64,000 nucleotides of DNA from Ligustrum vulgare (lineage: Eukaryota > Streptophyta > Magnoliopsida > Lamiales > Oleaceae), in NCBI GenBank assembly GCA_963555705.1, contig OY743190.1, positions 35,198,929 to 35,262,928 of the forward strand, given 5' to 3'. The notes under the pieces were generated by a model, which made no database searches, was not told the origin of the DNA, and saw only the letters and a list, made by a program, of their open reading frames with translations. Shown here one piece after another: positions 1 to 10,534 of this stretch. A program made the translations under genes and the position numbers. How positions within the stretch are numbered: the stretch's first letter is position 1; each line of letters begins with the position of its first letter.

Positions 1-14
1 TTGGTCCTAAATTT

Positions 15-1544
15 TTGACCTACTTAGTAGAGGATGATCCTAATACTTTTGGTGAAGCCATAGCTTCGCCAGATTCCATCTTTTGGAAGGAAGCCATAAA
101 TAGTGAATACGATTTTATTGTTTCTAATAACACTTGGGAGCTGGTAGATTTACCTAAAGGATGTAAGCCAATCAGATGCAAATGGTTGTTTAAGAAGAAA
201 TTTAAGGCCGATGGTTCTGTTGATAAGTTCAAAGCACGACTTGTAGCTAAAGGATATAGACAAAAAGAAGGAGTCGACTTCTTTGATACTTATTCACCTG
301 TGACTAGGATTACCTCTATTAGGATATTAATTGCTATTGCTTCTTTATATGATCTTATTATTCATCAAATGGATGTCAAAATAGCGTTTTTAAATGGAGA
401 CTTAGAAGAGGAGATTACATGGACCAACCTGAGGGATTTGTTGTAGAAGGCCTAGATGATAAAGTATGTAGACTTAAAATCTCTTTATGGCCTTAAACAA
501 GCTCCTAAGCAATGACATGAAAAATTTGATAATGTTTTGACATCTAGTGGTTATGTTATAAATGAAGCTGATAAATGTATATATAGCAAATTTGAAAATA
601 ATTGTGGTGTGATCATTTGCTTATATGTTGATGATATACTGATTATGGGAACTAGTTTAGATGTGATTAATAAGACTAAGCAGTTTCTGAAAAAGCACTT
701 CGAGATGAAAGATATGGGTCTTGCTGATGTTATTTTAGGAATTAAAATATTAAGAAATTCTGATGGAATCACTTTAATCCAATCTCATTATGTGGAGAAA
801 GTGCTTAAGAAATTTAGTCAATATAATTGTGTTCCTGCTAAAACACCTTATGATGCAAGTATACATTTAAGAAAACACTCAGGTCCTGGTGTTTCTACGT
901 TAGATTATGCTAGAGTGATTGGTAGTCTCATGTATCTCATGAATTGCACAAGACCTGATATTGCATATGCGGTGAGTAGACTAAGCATATATACTAGTAA
1001 TCCTAATGGTGAACATTGGGAGGCTCGTATTCGTGTATTGAGGTATTTGAGATACACTCTAGATTGGGGAATACATTATACCAAATTTCCTGCTGTACTA
1101 GAGGGATATTGTGATGCTAATTGGATTTCGGATACGAATGAAACCAAATCTACGAGTGGATATGTTTTCACTTTGGCTGGCGGTGCTGTATCATGGAAAT
1201 CCACAAAGCAAACCTGCATTGCGAGATCTACTATGGAGTCTGAATTCATAGCTTTAGATAAAGCAGGTGAGGAGGCTGAATGGTTAAGGAATTTCCTTAC
1301 GGATGTTCCTTTGTGTTAAAACCACTTCCAACTATTTCGAGAGCAAAATTCATCCTACAATGGAAAGTCTAGACATATCCGTAGGAGGCACAATACTGTG
1401 CGTCAGCTGCTTAAAGATGGGGTTATAGCTATTGACTATGTAAAGTCAAGTGATAATATTGCTGACCCATTAACCAAAGGATTAGCTAGAGAGCTAATTC
1501 AGAAAACATCGAGGGAGATGAGGCTAAAGCCTATTAGAAAATAG
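15..1544 (+). pseudogene. copia pol: reverse transcriptase and RNase H, frameshifted
   Basis: Reverse transcriptase (copying RNA to cDNA) is read from 15 to about 416 in one frame, with the block ending FLNGDLEEE. A one-base loss near 416 shifts the frame, and an in-frame TGA follows near 513 where a Trp is expected. The next frame (537-1319) carries the catalytic LYVDDILI block and the RNase H blocks WKSTKQT and [21 protein letters not shown] short piece is missing near 1320-1355, after which the C-terminal RNase H block (RHIRRRHNTV, ADPLTKGL) resumes in a third frame and stops at TAG 1542-1544. At least three lesions make the copy inactive. Copia rather than Ty3 is supported by YVDD and by RNase H at the pol C terminus. 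Confidence 0.92.
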
Positions 1545-2101
1545 ATCATCTATAAGGGAAACCCAACCTTGCGAATGGAGATCCCATGGACAAGGTTCAA
1601 TGGGACAACAAAGTTATTGGAGTGATCTGTGGGGGGTACTACATTGGATTTATTCTAAACCCCTCCCTATGATGTTGTAGTACCAACTGTATTGGTTAGA
1701 GGATGAGCTAATGCTCTTAATGCTTACTATAGCTGTTATCAGTGGGGTGTTTAGATACAGTACACTCTTGATAGAAGCACCTATTTGAGTGTGGAAGTGG
1801 ACCGCTTCCTATGAGAATTAAGGCTAATTTTCTAGAGTACTCAAAGAAACTGGGAAAGTTCATGGCCGAAATGAACACAACCGCAAGAACTCAATGATTG
1901 TCTTAAAAATTATGTGTGTCTTCTATTGTCCAAGTTTGCAATAATAATTGATGAGTTCAAGATATAATTCACTCTACAATTAGCAAACTCGATAGAATAT
2001 ACAAAGCCAAGGTTCAAGTCGAAAGACACCTAAGCCTGGAAGATTTCTTCCTTACTCCAGAATAATATTTATAATTATCTTATTTCTTTCATGTAGGGGA
2101 T

Positions 2102-2740
2102 TGTTAGATATATATTATATATATTAATTGAAAGAAATAAATAAATTACGTAAAGTGCCCAAGTAGTGAAAAATGTGGAATTTACATGGGAGGTTGGTGG
2201 TTCGATTCACATTCCACGCGCATATTTAATTTAAATAGTTTTTGATAGGACCTTGGGGCATTGAGCTTTTTTGATTAAAATAAATATTTTTATTATTTAT
2301 TTTTTAATCATTTTCGGATTAATTTTATTTCTGACTGTTAAGGGGATTAATTTTATTTCTGAGTGTTGAGGCAGTTTCACATGAAATTATGTAATTCATA
2401 AAGTTTTAGTTTTTCTTTCATTAATCCCTGTGGAAGTTATGCATATTTTGTCTCTATAAATTCAAGTTATATTCTCAGAATAAAATACAGAAAAATATTC
2501 AAGTTATTTCTTCTTTTCTTGTTCATCTATTATTTCTATAAGCTATTCTGGAGTAACCTTGAGAGTTCCGAAATCATTTGTAATTGCTGCATATAGTGGT
2601 TTGATCGTTGTATCCTGGGAGTGATTGTCCAAAGAGGTCGTAGCAAATTACGGCGGGCAATTTCACTTTAGGACATCGTGCTGTCACGAGTCTCGATCGA
2701 TAAGTTTTTCTTTTCTAAAATTTTATTGTTCTAAATAACA
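2102..2740 (+). repeat. 3' LTR of the copia element
   Basis: It begins TGTTAGATAT after the polypurine tract and ends AAATAACA, giving the TGTTA...TAACA terminal inverted repeat. A TATA-like CTCTATAAA lies near 2452 and an AATAAAA signal near 2478, in the order expected for U3/R. 639 bp. Confidence 0.8.
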
Positions 2741-3394
2741 ATGCCTGCAACTAGTTTTGAATAACAGAAACAAAATCAGATTTTTAAGTCTTAATCTATC
2801 ATTTATATAGAGCCCTTCATTACAAAAAAGAAAAGAAAAGAAAAGAAACTAGGTTTCCAACATTGAAAAGATGACAATAACTAACCCCCAATAAGCTTGA
2901 AAGTAATATTCGAAAAGAAAAAAGATATATAGCAGAAATCACAAACAATTTTTTTATGCTAAAAACTACAATGATGATTCAAAGTCCCAAAATTCCAATT
3001 CCAATCCCAATTCCAGTTTTTATCTAAATTCTAAATCATTATTTGTAAAGAAATCTACATATCTATTTCTATTTTTTATTACAAACAAATTAAAGACTTA
3101 CTCAAACTAAGGTGAGTGTGGCGAGAGAACGAGAGGCAGGGAGCGAGCAGGAGCAGCAAATTAGAGTTGTGCGCGGAAGAGTTTTGGCCGTTGGGAATGT
3201 AGGGTATGGGCCTGTTATTGGTTTTTGAGTGATGTTGGAATAGGTCAATTCATTAAATTGCTATTGGGCCTAATCCATTTTCATTCAATTTTTTTTTATT
3301 TTTTTATTTTTTATTTTTTCAGATTACCTGAAATTTCACTAGGGCATTTGACCCACAATGCCCATATGTGAGTTTGCCTCTGGTCATGGTTAAG
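2741..3394. other. spacer, no gene seen
   Basis: AT-rich sequence with an AAAAG run near 2825. A slightly GC-richer stretch (about 3110-3200) has no readable frame. Nothing supportable is present. Confidence 0.6.
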
Positions 3395-3665
3395 GATAAA
3401 AGGCTGCTCGACCAATTGCCCATGAGAAGGTATACCGAGACATCGAGTTACAAGGTTTGAGGAGACAAGTACAACAATTTCAATAGCAGTTTGAACGTGA
3501 GGAATTAGCTTCAGTACATGATGATATTGGACATGCATGTCAATCATTTTTATCATGCTCCAAATCATTCATGAAGTGAAGGATCTACTCCTAGACATCG
3601 ATGGCATGATACAAATGATCGAGAATTTTGTTATGAAAAAAGAAATTCCAAATCATTCTCTGCTG
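3395..3665 (+). pseudogene. possible Ty3-type gag remnant
   Basis: The frame around 3425-3490 reads RRYTEILSYKV or, one base over, YRDIELQGLRRQVQQFQ before a stop. The latter resembles the glutamine-rich, coiled-coil-like N-terminal part of some plant Ty3 gag proteins. Further pieces (SPRHRWHDTNDREF, about 3590-3625) could continue the same protein after stops. No zinc knuckle, LTR or pol is attached. The assignment rests on memory of similar plant gag text and is weak; it could be any Arg/Gln-rich fragment. Confidence 0.35.
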
Positions 3666-4397
3666 TGTACATGACTCAAGGATTTTTTTTTAAGAGGAAA
3701 ATTATAAGCATAGCATCCTTATATTTCCTGATTCCCTTTGTGGATTGTTCAAAGAGCATAAAAAATGGGAATGGTCAAGCTTATTATTTTTTCTATGACA
3801 CTTTTGAGAGTTTAATTAGTGAAGTTCTATATAATTTTAATAATTTATCATACAATACAAAGCTTTGACATTCCGTAAATAATTCCTCCTCTAAACAAGG
3901 ATTATATAAGAACAATGAACCCCACTGACCCCACATTAAATCCTTCAACTCAGCAATTGTGTGAAGAAAGAGAAGGAAGGAGGGTGATAGGGTGAAAAAC
4001 ACAGTAAATTATAGAAAGCTTCTTATAGTGTAGGAAATAAATTACACATTTGAGTCCTAAAGTTTGTTGAAAAAGGCTGTAAATTTTGTTGCTTGTAGAC
4101 CCCCTTTACTAGGAATATCATGTCCTTGACGCTCTATTTTGTGATCAATCATTTCAACCACTGACAGTGACGAATTCAGGAAGTCAATTCAGTTCGAGTG
4201 AACACTACAAGATAAGAGGAAAAAAAATTTCGACACCAAAATTATAAGGTAAATTTTTTTTTTTTTTTTGTGGATCCAACCCTCCCCGAGCGGCCGAACT
4301 CCCTCGTCGAGGACTGGATCCGTTTATGCAACCACATAAGCCATCTAATTAACAAGAATTAAAACATTCATTCTTTCAAATGCACTTCTTAAACTTA
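3666..4397. other. spacer, no gene seen
   Basis: AT-rich. A short GC-rich stretch at about 4270-4330 gives no coding frame. The short open frames here have no recognisable family features. Confidence 0.5.
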
Positions 4398-5680
4398 GAG
4401 TCTATTTGGTAAGGGTAATAAACACAAATGGTCCACAACCTTTAGATTTCTTGCGAAAATGGTCCCCAACGTTTAGATTTTTGCATTTATACCCTCAGAA
4501 CCACCAAACGTTGCGAAAATGGTCCCTACCGTTAGATTCCGTTAGTTTTTTCCGTTAAAAAATGTAAATAGCACAAATGGTCCCTAACATTTGAGTTTTT
4601 TTTACGTTAATAGTCTCTAACATATTAAGGTCACGTTTGACATTTTTAGTTTGTAACCTCCAAACGTTTGGCATATTTAGTCCCTAACATATTAAGCCCA
4701 TATACGTTTGGCATATTTAGTCCCTAACATATTAAGTCCCTATTTGAAAATAATTATTTCAAATAATATGATTTGTACTTGTAATTTTTTGAAGAATTTG
4801 TTGTTAAAAATTTGAATTTATTTGTAAATTATTTTATTGATAGAATGTGTGGTTAAAAACGAGTTTTAAAAAATAAATTTATTTTGAATTTCTAAAATAC
4901 ACAATAAAATATTTAACAAAAATTCACCGCTTCAACCTATTGAAAAAAAATAATGAATTCATGGAACATAAACAAACAAATACATTGGACATTATTTTAA
5001 AAATTGAATAAAAAATATGTTTGTATCAATTCTATTTTCGATTTTGAATAAAAATTTTATTTTTTAAAACTCGTTTTTAACCACACATTCTATAAATAAA
5101 ATAATGTACAAATAAATTCAATTTTTTTAACAACAAATTCTTTAAAAAATTACAATTACAAACCATATTATTTGAAATAATTGATTTCAAATAGGGGCTT
5201 AATATGTTAGGTACTAAATATGCCAAACGTATAGGGGCTTAATATGTTAGGGACTAAATACATCAAACGTTTGGAGGTTACAAAATAAAAATGTCAAATG
5301 TGACCTTAATATGTTAGGGACTATTATCGTAAAAAACTCAAAGGTTAGGGACCATTTGTGCTATTTACACGTTTTTAACGGAAAAAACTAACATAATCTA
5401 ACGGTAGGGACCATTTTCGCAACGTTTGGTTATTCTGAGGGTATAAATGTAAAAATCTAAACGTTGGGGACCATTTTCGCAAGAAACCTAAAGGTTGTGG
5501 ACCATTTGTGCTTATTACCCGTTTGGTAATGTAAAAGTTGAAGTTTTTGTGATTTTTTTAATGAACTTGTGGTTTAAAAATGTTTTAAAAGTTAAAAACT
5601 CTGAGTTTGACTAAGAATGAATGGTTGAGATAGTGTTTGAAAAGTTGAAGTGAAAATTTTTCTATTACCAAACGGACTCT
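4398..5680. mobile_element. Tourist-like (PIF/Harbinger) MITE, split by a MULE-like element
   Basis: The outer ends are GAGTCTATTTGGTAA (left) and TATTACCAAACGGACTC (right), which are inverted copies of each other. They are flanked by TTA at 4395-4397 and 5681-5683, the 3-bp TA-rich duplication typical of Tourist elements. Without the nested element it is only about 165 bp and non-coding. Confidence 0.72.
4413..5520. mobile_element. foldback MULE-like element with ~470 bp inverted repeats
   Basis: Arms of roughly 470 bp (4413 to about 4885 and about 5045 to 5520) are imperfect inverted copies separated by about 150 bp. Ends are GGGTAATAAACACAAATGG and its complement. Target duplication is 9 bp with one mismatch (ATTTGGTAA at 4404-4412, GTTTGGTAA at 5521-5529), the length usual for Mutator-like elements. 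The motif CATATTTAGTCCCTAACATA is tandemly repeated within the left arm. No transposase is present, so it is non-autonomous. Confidence 0.82.
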
Positions 5681-5683
5681 TAG

Positions 5684-6689
5684 TTTAATTAGACTATGCA
5701 TCAATGACTATTGCGTGAAAAATCACCTAGATTTATAATCCGTTTGACATTCTTCAACTTCTTGTAGAAGAATTTTTTGAGGAAGTTATATTACGTAAAC
5801 TTCTTCTAAGGATAAAACACTTTTAGAAAATTATATATATATATGTTTAAAAACATCTTCTTAATCTTAACAACTACTTTTGACTTTTCTCATATATCAT
5901 ATGCAATCGATTAATTGAAAAAGAAGAAAGAAAAGATGAACAATATTTCAATAGAAATTTGTGCATTATATCGTGTGTGCACCAAAATTTTGGAAAAATA
6001 TAACGCATATCAATGAACCTTGATTATGTGGTTCATTACATCATAAATGTGGACCCTGTGTTCATTTGTATTCCTATATGAATTAAGTACACAAATACAA
6101 ACTTTTATTTAAAGACCTATTTTTAAATATAAGATATTTTAAAAGATATGTCAACTATATAAAACATATTATTAAAATCAGGTAAAATCTTAAAAAAAAA
6201 AAAAAAAAAAAAAATGATTCCACCCTCCTACAATTTGTGTCGGCTTCTCTTCTCCTTCTATAGAGGCTTCACTCGACACTCTGTACTGTTCTTTTGCTCA
6301 GTTCTTTGAGTAATTAAAAACTATTTTAAATTCTTCACCAACATAAGTTTGTTGGTTCCAATTTCTGATGTGGATTCATCTTGAATGACAAGACTACCAT
6401 CATCAGATGATTTTGTTTTCCTGCCAATTAATTCCGTAAATAATTTCAAATTTAACGATATTTACGATATTTAGCCTGTCAATTGCAAGTGGGTGAGAAA
6501 TATGTAGGAGAACTGATTCTACAAAAAAAAAGCAAAGAATCAGAAGAAAAATACACCTATTCTTGGCTTATTCTTATAATATAATTACTATAAATTTGAG
6601 ATTAAGAGCCTTGCATTAATATGTATTAACAATTTTAACAGTGATAGAGAGAAAAGGAAAGAAATTAAAAGCCTCATTTATCATATTAT
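5684..6689. other. AT-rich spacer, no gene seen
   Basis: Contains a run of about 24 A near 6191-6214 and a short TATA-rich stretch near 5835. No reading frame, RNA gene or element end is recognised. Confidence 0.55.
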
Positions 6690-8270
6690 GTGATGTAGCC
6701 ACAATTTGAAGAAAAATTGTAATTAATTACAATTGTAACTTAATTTTTATTATAAAATTATATTAAAGTTACAAAATTATTTGGTATATCATACAATTGT
6801 AACTAATGAAGTTTTGTAAAACATGAAGATTTTTAATGTTGAAATTAATTAAATTAGTTACAAATTGTAATTAATTACATTTACCTTAATTACAATTGTA
6901 ACTTAATTTTAATTTTGCAACTAATTACATTTGTATCTAATGAATTTGCAAAACATGACAAATTTAATTGCTGAAATTAATTGAATTAGTTACAAATTGT
7001 ACTTAAATACAATTGCAATTTAGTTACATTCTGTAATGAATTACAGTTGTAACTTAATTGTATCTTCCGAGTAACTCAAAATTTCAATTTTCTTTAAAAA
7101 TTAATTGAATTAGTTATATATTGCAATTAATTACAAGCAACTTAATTACAATTTTGCAAATAATTATAATCGTAACTAACGAATTTGTAAAACATGATAG
7201 ATTTTTTTTTTTAATAAAATTAATTGAATTAGTTACATTCACCTAAATTACAACTGCAATTGCAACTTAATATTTATAATCAATTACAGTTTACAATTAA
7301 TTATAATTGTAATTGTATTTCAATTTTGCAGTTAATTACAATTGTAACTAATGAATTTGTAGATCATGATAGATTTTTTGCTAAAATTAATTAAATTAGT
7401 TGTGTTGACTACAAAATCCGGCTGGATCTTGGACCAACACGTCTCAGCTCCTCCTTCTTGAACACGTGGATCTCCTGTGCATTATGTGACTAACAATCAG
7501 TTTGTAAAGGGGGCCGATGTGGCTCCCGTTTGCACTCCGATGCCAAAGTCAGTGCTCATTTCAAGCGAATATAAATTGAGTGCAGGAAATATAAGTGTGT
7601 AAAAGAGAGAAAAGGGAGTGAGAATAAAATATTTAATTCAGAGTATCAGATTGCTAACCCTTTACAAAGCGGGAGGAGTGCTCTATTTATAGAGGAATTT
7701 GTTGTTTTGGATCGCGACACGTGGCGGACTTTACACGTGTATTTACCCTAACTTTTGGAGAAGCGGATATTGCTTTTTGATAGTAATCATTGCTACATTT
7801 AGTAGGGGATGGACGCCTGTCACTTTTTGATAAAGGAGGCGTCACATCTCTGACTCCATCCATTGTCCCATCACTCATCCAAGCTGTTATTAAGGAGGTC
7901 CTCCGTCTAAACATAAAACACCTCGGCTAGTCATAAACCAGTTCGGCTAAAGAAGTTCACGTGCTGTACCACCTCGGCAATTGACCCAAGAAGACATCTT
8001 AAGCTTTAGCCATGGACCAAGGTCCATTGGGCCTCTATTGGACCTTCGCTGGTGGATCATTGTACTCTTTTTTGAGCTTGGTCTTAACAAGTTGCATTCA
8101 CCTTAATTACTACCACAATTAAAATTTAATTACATTTTGTAATCAATTACAGTTTACAATAACTTACAATTGTCACTTTATTTAAATTTTGTAATTAATT
8201 AAAATTATAACTAATAAATTTATAAAAAGTTAGTGTAATTCTTAATTTGTAATTAATTACTGCCTAACAC
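6690..8270. repeat. diverged AT-rich tandem repeat (ACAATTGTAA-type), interrupted by a solo LTR
   Basis: From about 6700 to 7402 and again from about 8095 to 8270 the sequence repeats variants of ATTACAATTGTAACTTAATT and AAATTAATTGAATTAGTTAC. The phrase AAAACATGA recurs at about 6818, 6950 and 7190, with a variant at about 7365, suggesting a unit near 120-130 bp. The middle is occupied by the inserted solo LTR. Confidence 0.65.
7403..8089 (-). mobile_element. solo LTR, family A (minus sense)
   Basis: Begins TGTTGACTACAAAATCCGG and ends GGTCTTAACA. It is flanked by perfect 5-bp duplications AGTTG (7398-7402 and 8090-8094). It is an inverted relative of the solo LTR at 45337-46007, sharing the ends and the stretch read on the sense strand as TGACTTTGGCATCGGAGTGC. 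That stretch resembles a motif found in LTRs of Tat/Retand-type Ty3 elements (from memory). A TATA-like CTATAAATA lies on the minus strand near 7683. No internal domain remains, so it is a product of LTR-LTR recombination. Confidence 0.9.
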
Positions 8271-8593
8271 CATCGCAATCGTCGTCGTCATCTCAACAAC
8301 AGCGTCATCGTCTAAACACCACCACTACAACTACCTCAGCCAAAAAAAAAAAAAAACCAATCAATGCCCACACATCCAGGGTGATTCCCTATATTGGAAG
8401 CTAGACTTTCTAAAAACAAAAGTGTGCACCCTTTTTAATTTTTTTAATTCAAAATCTGTACGTCCCACCAATTTACACACACATGCATAGTTATATACAC
8501 AGTAGCTTTCTATACATCTAACCACCTTGGATATTATTAATCTTTTTGGGATTCTCATATATATATTTGGTTCTCAGATTCTTTTGATTGTTA

Positions 8594-8831
8594 ATGGACA
8601 AATACTAGCAATACGAACATGCGTTACCAGCAATACGAACGTGCGTTTAATCATTTTGATGCAAACGTAGATGGGAAAATATCGGCCTCAAAATTGCAGC
8701 AGTGTGTTGAAGGCAAATACTCCTCCAACCAGTGTCGGAGAAAGGAACACCCGATTGCCTCGGGTCGACTAACTTTAGAGAGAACTTCTACTGTGGTTCT
8801 CACTTATTTCAAGATTTTTAATGACATCTGA
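8594..8831 (+). pseudogene. calmodulin-like (CML) EF-hand protein, N-terminal fragment
   Basis: Residues encoded from about 8629 read QQYERAFNHFDANVDGKISA followed by SKLQQCVE, the first EF-hand of plant calmodulin-like calcium sensors. Loop positions D-N-D-K-S are recognisable, but the usual Asn-Gly-Asp is Asn-Val-Asp. The likely original start, ATGGACAAATAC at 8594, is followed at once by TAG. The cause is a 22-bp imperfect tandem duplication (AGCAATACGAAC(A/G)TGCGTT at 8607 and 8629). After residue 30 the match ends and the frame runs into unrelated sequence, so the second to fourth EF-hands are missing. A captured or truncated gene piece; not functional as drawn. Confidence 0.72.
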
Positions 8832-8980
8832 TTTCCATAAATATTTCTCAAGTAGCTAGTTTTAAAAATTCTATTCTAATTCTAAATATGAAAAATATGA
8901 ATGAGCATGATTTTCCCTTCCTATATACATAAGAGTCATAATGAATCTCTACCGAGAACTCTGGAATATTTAATGAGAAC

Positions 8981-10083
8981 TGAAAATTTAAAGTTGTTTA
9001 ATTCTGTTATTAATTAAGACGAAATTGACTGTCATAGATTGGTTAGGACAGTAAAGTATAAACAGAAATACATGAAGTCTTGTTTAGCACAGATCCAGAT
9101 GAATCTAATTATCATAGATTCGTCTGGACAATAAATCGTAAACAAAGTTGTATAGAAAAATGAACACAATATTCGAACTTAACGTGGGAAAAACCCTTTT
9201 AGAGAAAACCCACGTGTCCGCACCATGTGGACAAAAATCAATTACTAATAAGAAAAGTTGTTATACAGTTCAATAAAGTTATAGGATAAATTTACGCATA
9301 AATTTATCAAACACCCATGGAATTAAATGAATTACTCCTTGATTCTTCGATCACGTGTAATGTGAACTGGTGTCCCACTACTCTTCACTAACTTCTCTTG
9401 ACACTTCACAATCTTTAGAAAATCGAACTCCCGTTCAATCTCGATCAAAACCTCCCGTTTGATCTTTTAGCAGAAAGTCATTTCTTCTTGTAGTGATTGA
9501 AAACTCCTCTCGGAGAACCAAGATTTGAAGTTTACAGATTGATTTTTGGCATGAATGAATAAGCTCTATGTATCTAAGTTATTCATGCACATGAAAAAGG
9601 CACACAATGAAGAAGTCGAGTATATTTTCTGCACCACACTTATTTTTGCGGCTTCAAGACTTGGAGAGAACGTCCCCAACATTTTCTCTTTTATACACAA
9701 AAGTTTCTTGTCCTTCAAGAATCCTAGTTATGCAAAATCTCTATTTCCAACCAAGTGATATAAACAAATTTGGACTCTAAGAGATAAGCCCTAGAATTTT
9801 CAGTTAATATGAATATTTTAGAAAGGCTAAAACATTATCTCGTACATAAATATTTATCATAAATGAAAAGAAATAATTCTAGCAAATTTATAATTTATCT
9901 CCAAGTAATAAATAACATGCATAAGAATAGGAGATAAATATGAATTCAAGTCCAAGTAAATCATCTAGTAATTTATTTAAACTTCTTAAATTACTAAACA
10001 TATAATATTTAGTAATTAAAAAAAAAAGTATAATAAATTACAAACATGTAAAAATAGAAAATACCAATTTAAATAAGTTAACA
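8981..10083 (-). mobile_element. LTR, family B (minus sense), probably solo
   Basis: Plus strand begins TGAAAATTTAAAGTTG and ends AAGTTAACA. Read on the minus strand it parallels the solo LTR at 28003-29946: TGTTA start, GTTTTCTC...GGGTTTTTCCCACGTTAA near the 3' part, and TTTTCA end. The hallmark GTGGGAAAAACCC is at 9184. No matching target duplication was found (AGAAC left, AATTT right), so one end may be eroded. The open frame at 9555-9758 inside it has no recognisable family. Confidence 0.68.
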
Positions 10084-10534
10084 AATTTATTTATATTGCT
10101 TTGAAATTATATAGTTATTAATGGTTTTATGTCCTAACTGTTAAGTCTAAATTTAAAAAAAATAATTAACTATGACATGATATTAATTGTTATATTTTGA
10201 TTTAATATTTATGATTCTTAAATTTCTACAACAATAATTATTATCTCCCAATTTACCAATTTACTTAACTGAAAATTAAGATGATCAATGTTATATTATA
10301 ATTTCCATCAAAAAATAATTACTTATAAATATTTCAAAAACTTATAATACCATGAATTTGATGCATCTTTGTCATTCTCACAATTTTAGTTTTTCATTTT
10401 CTTTTTTTATGATTATCGAATTCGTTTCTTATACGTATTGTTTTTCATTGTTAATAGTCAAAACAGTAAATCTTATCTTTTATACGCATGATCTACATTA
10501 TTAAATTTTCCATTTATTGTTTGATTGTTTAGAG
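10084..10534. other. AT-rich spacer
   Basis: No frame or element end recognised between the LTR and the Helitron coding relic. Confidence 0.5.

Larger units (their letters stand above)
1..2740 (+). mobile_element. Ty1/copia retrotransposon, 3' part (5' end outside window)
   Basis: Pol reading frame (reverse transcriptase to RNase H), a 3' untranslated stretch and a 3' LTR follow in the normal copia order. The 5' LTR, gag, protease and integrase would lie left of the window. A purine-rich tract (AGGGGAT) sits directly before the LTR at about 2095-2101. The right-hand target duplication would begin ATGCC at 2741 but cannot be paired here. Between the pol stop (1544) and the LTR there are about 560 bases with no recognised coding. 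Confidence 0.9.

Noticed and set aside
3311..3568. 85-codon minus-strand frame as a gene
   Set aside because: No family features; overlaps the plus-strand gag-like text and a low-complexity T run.
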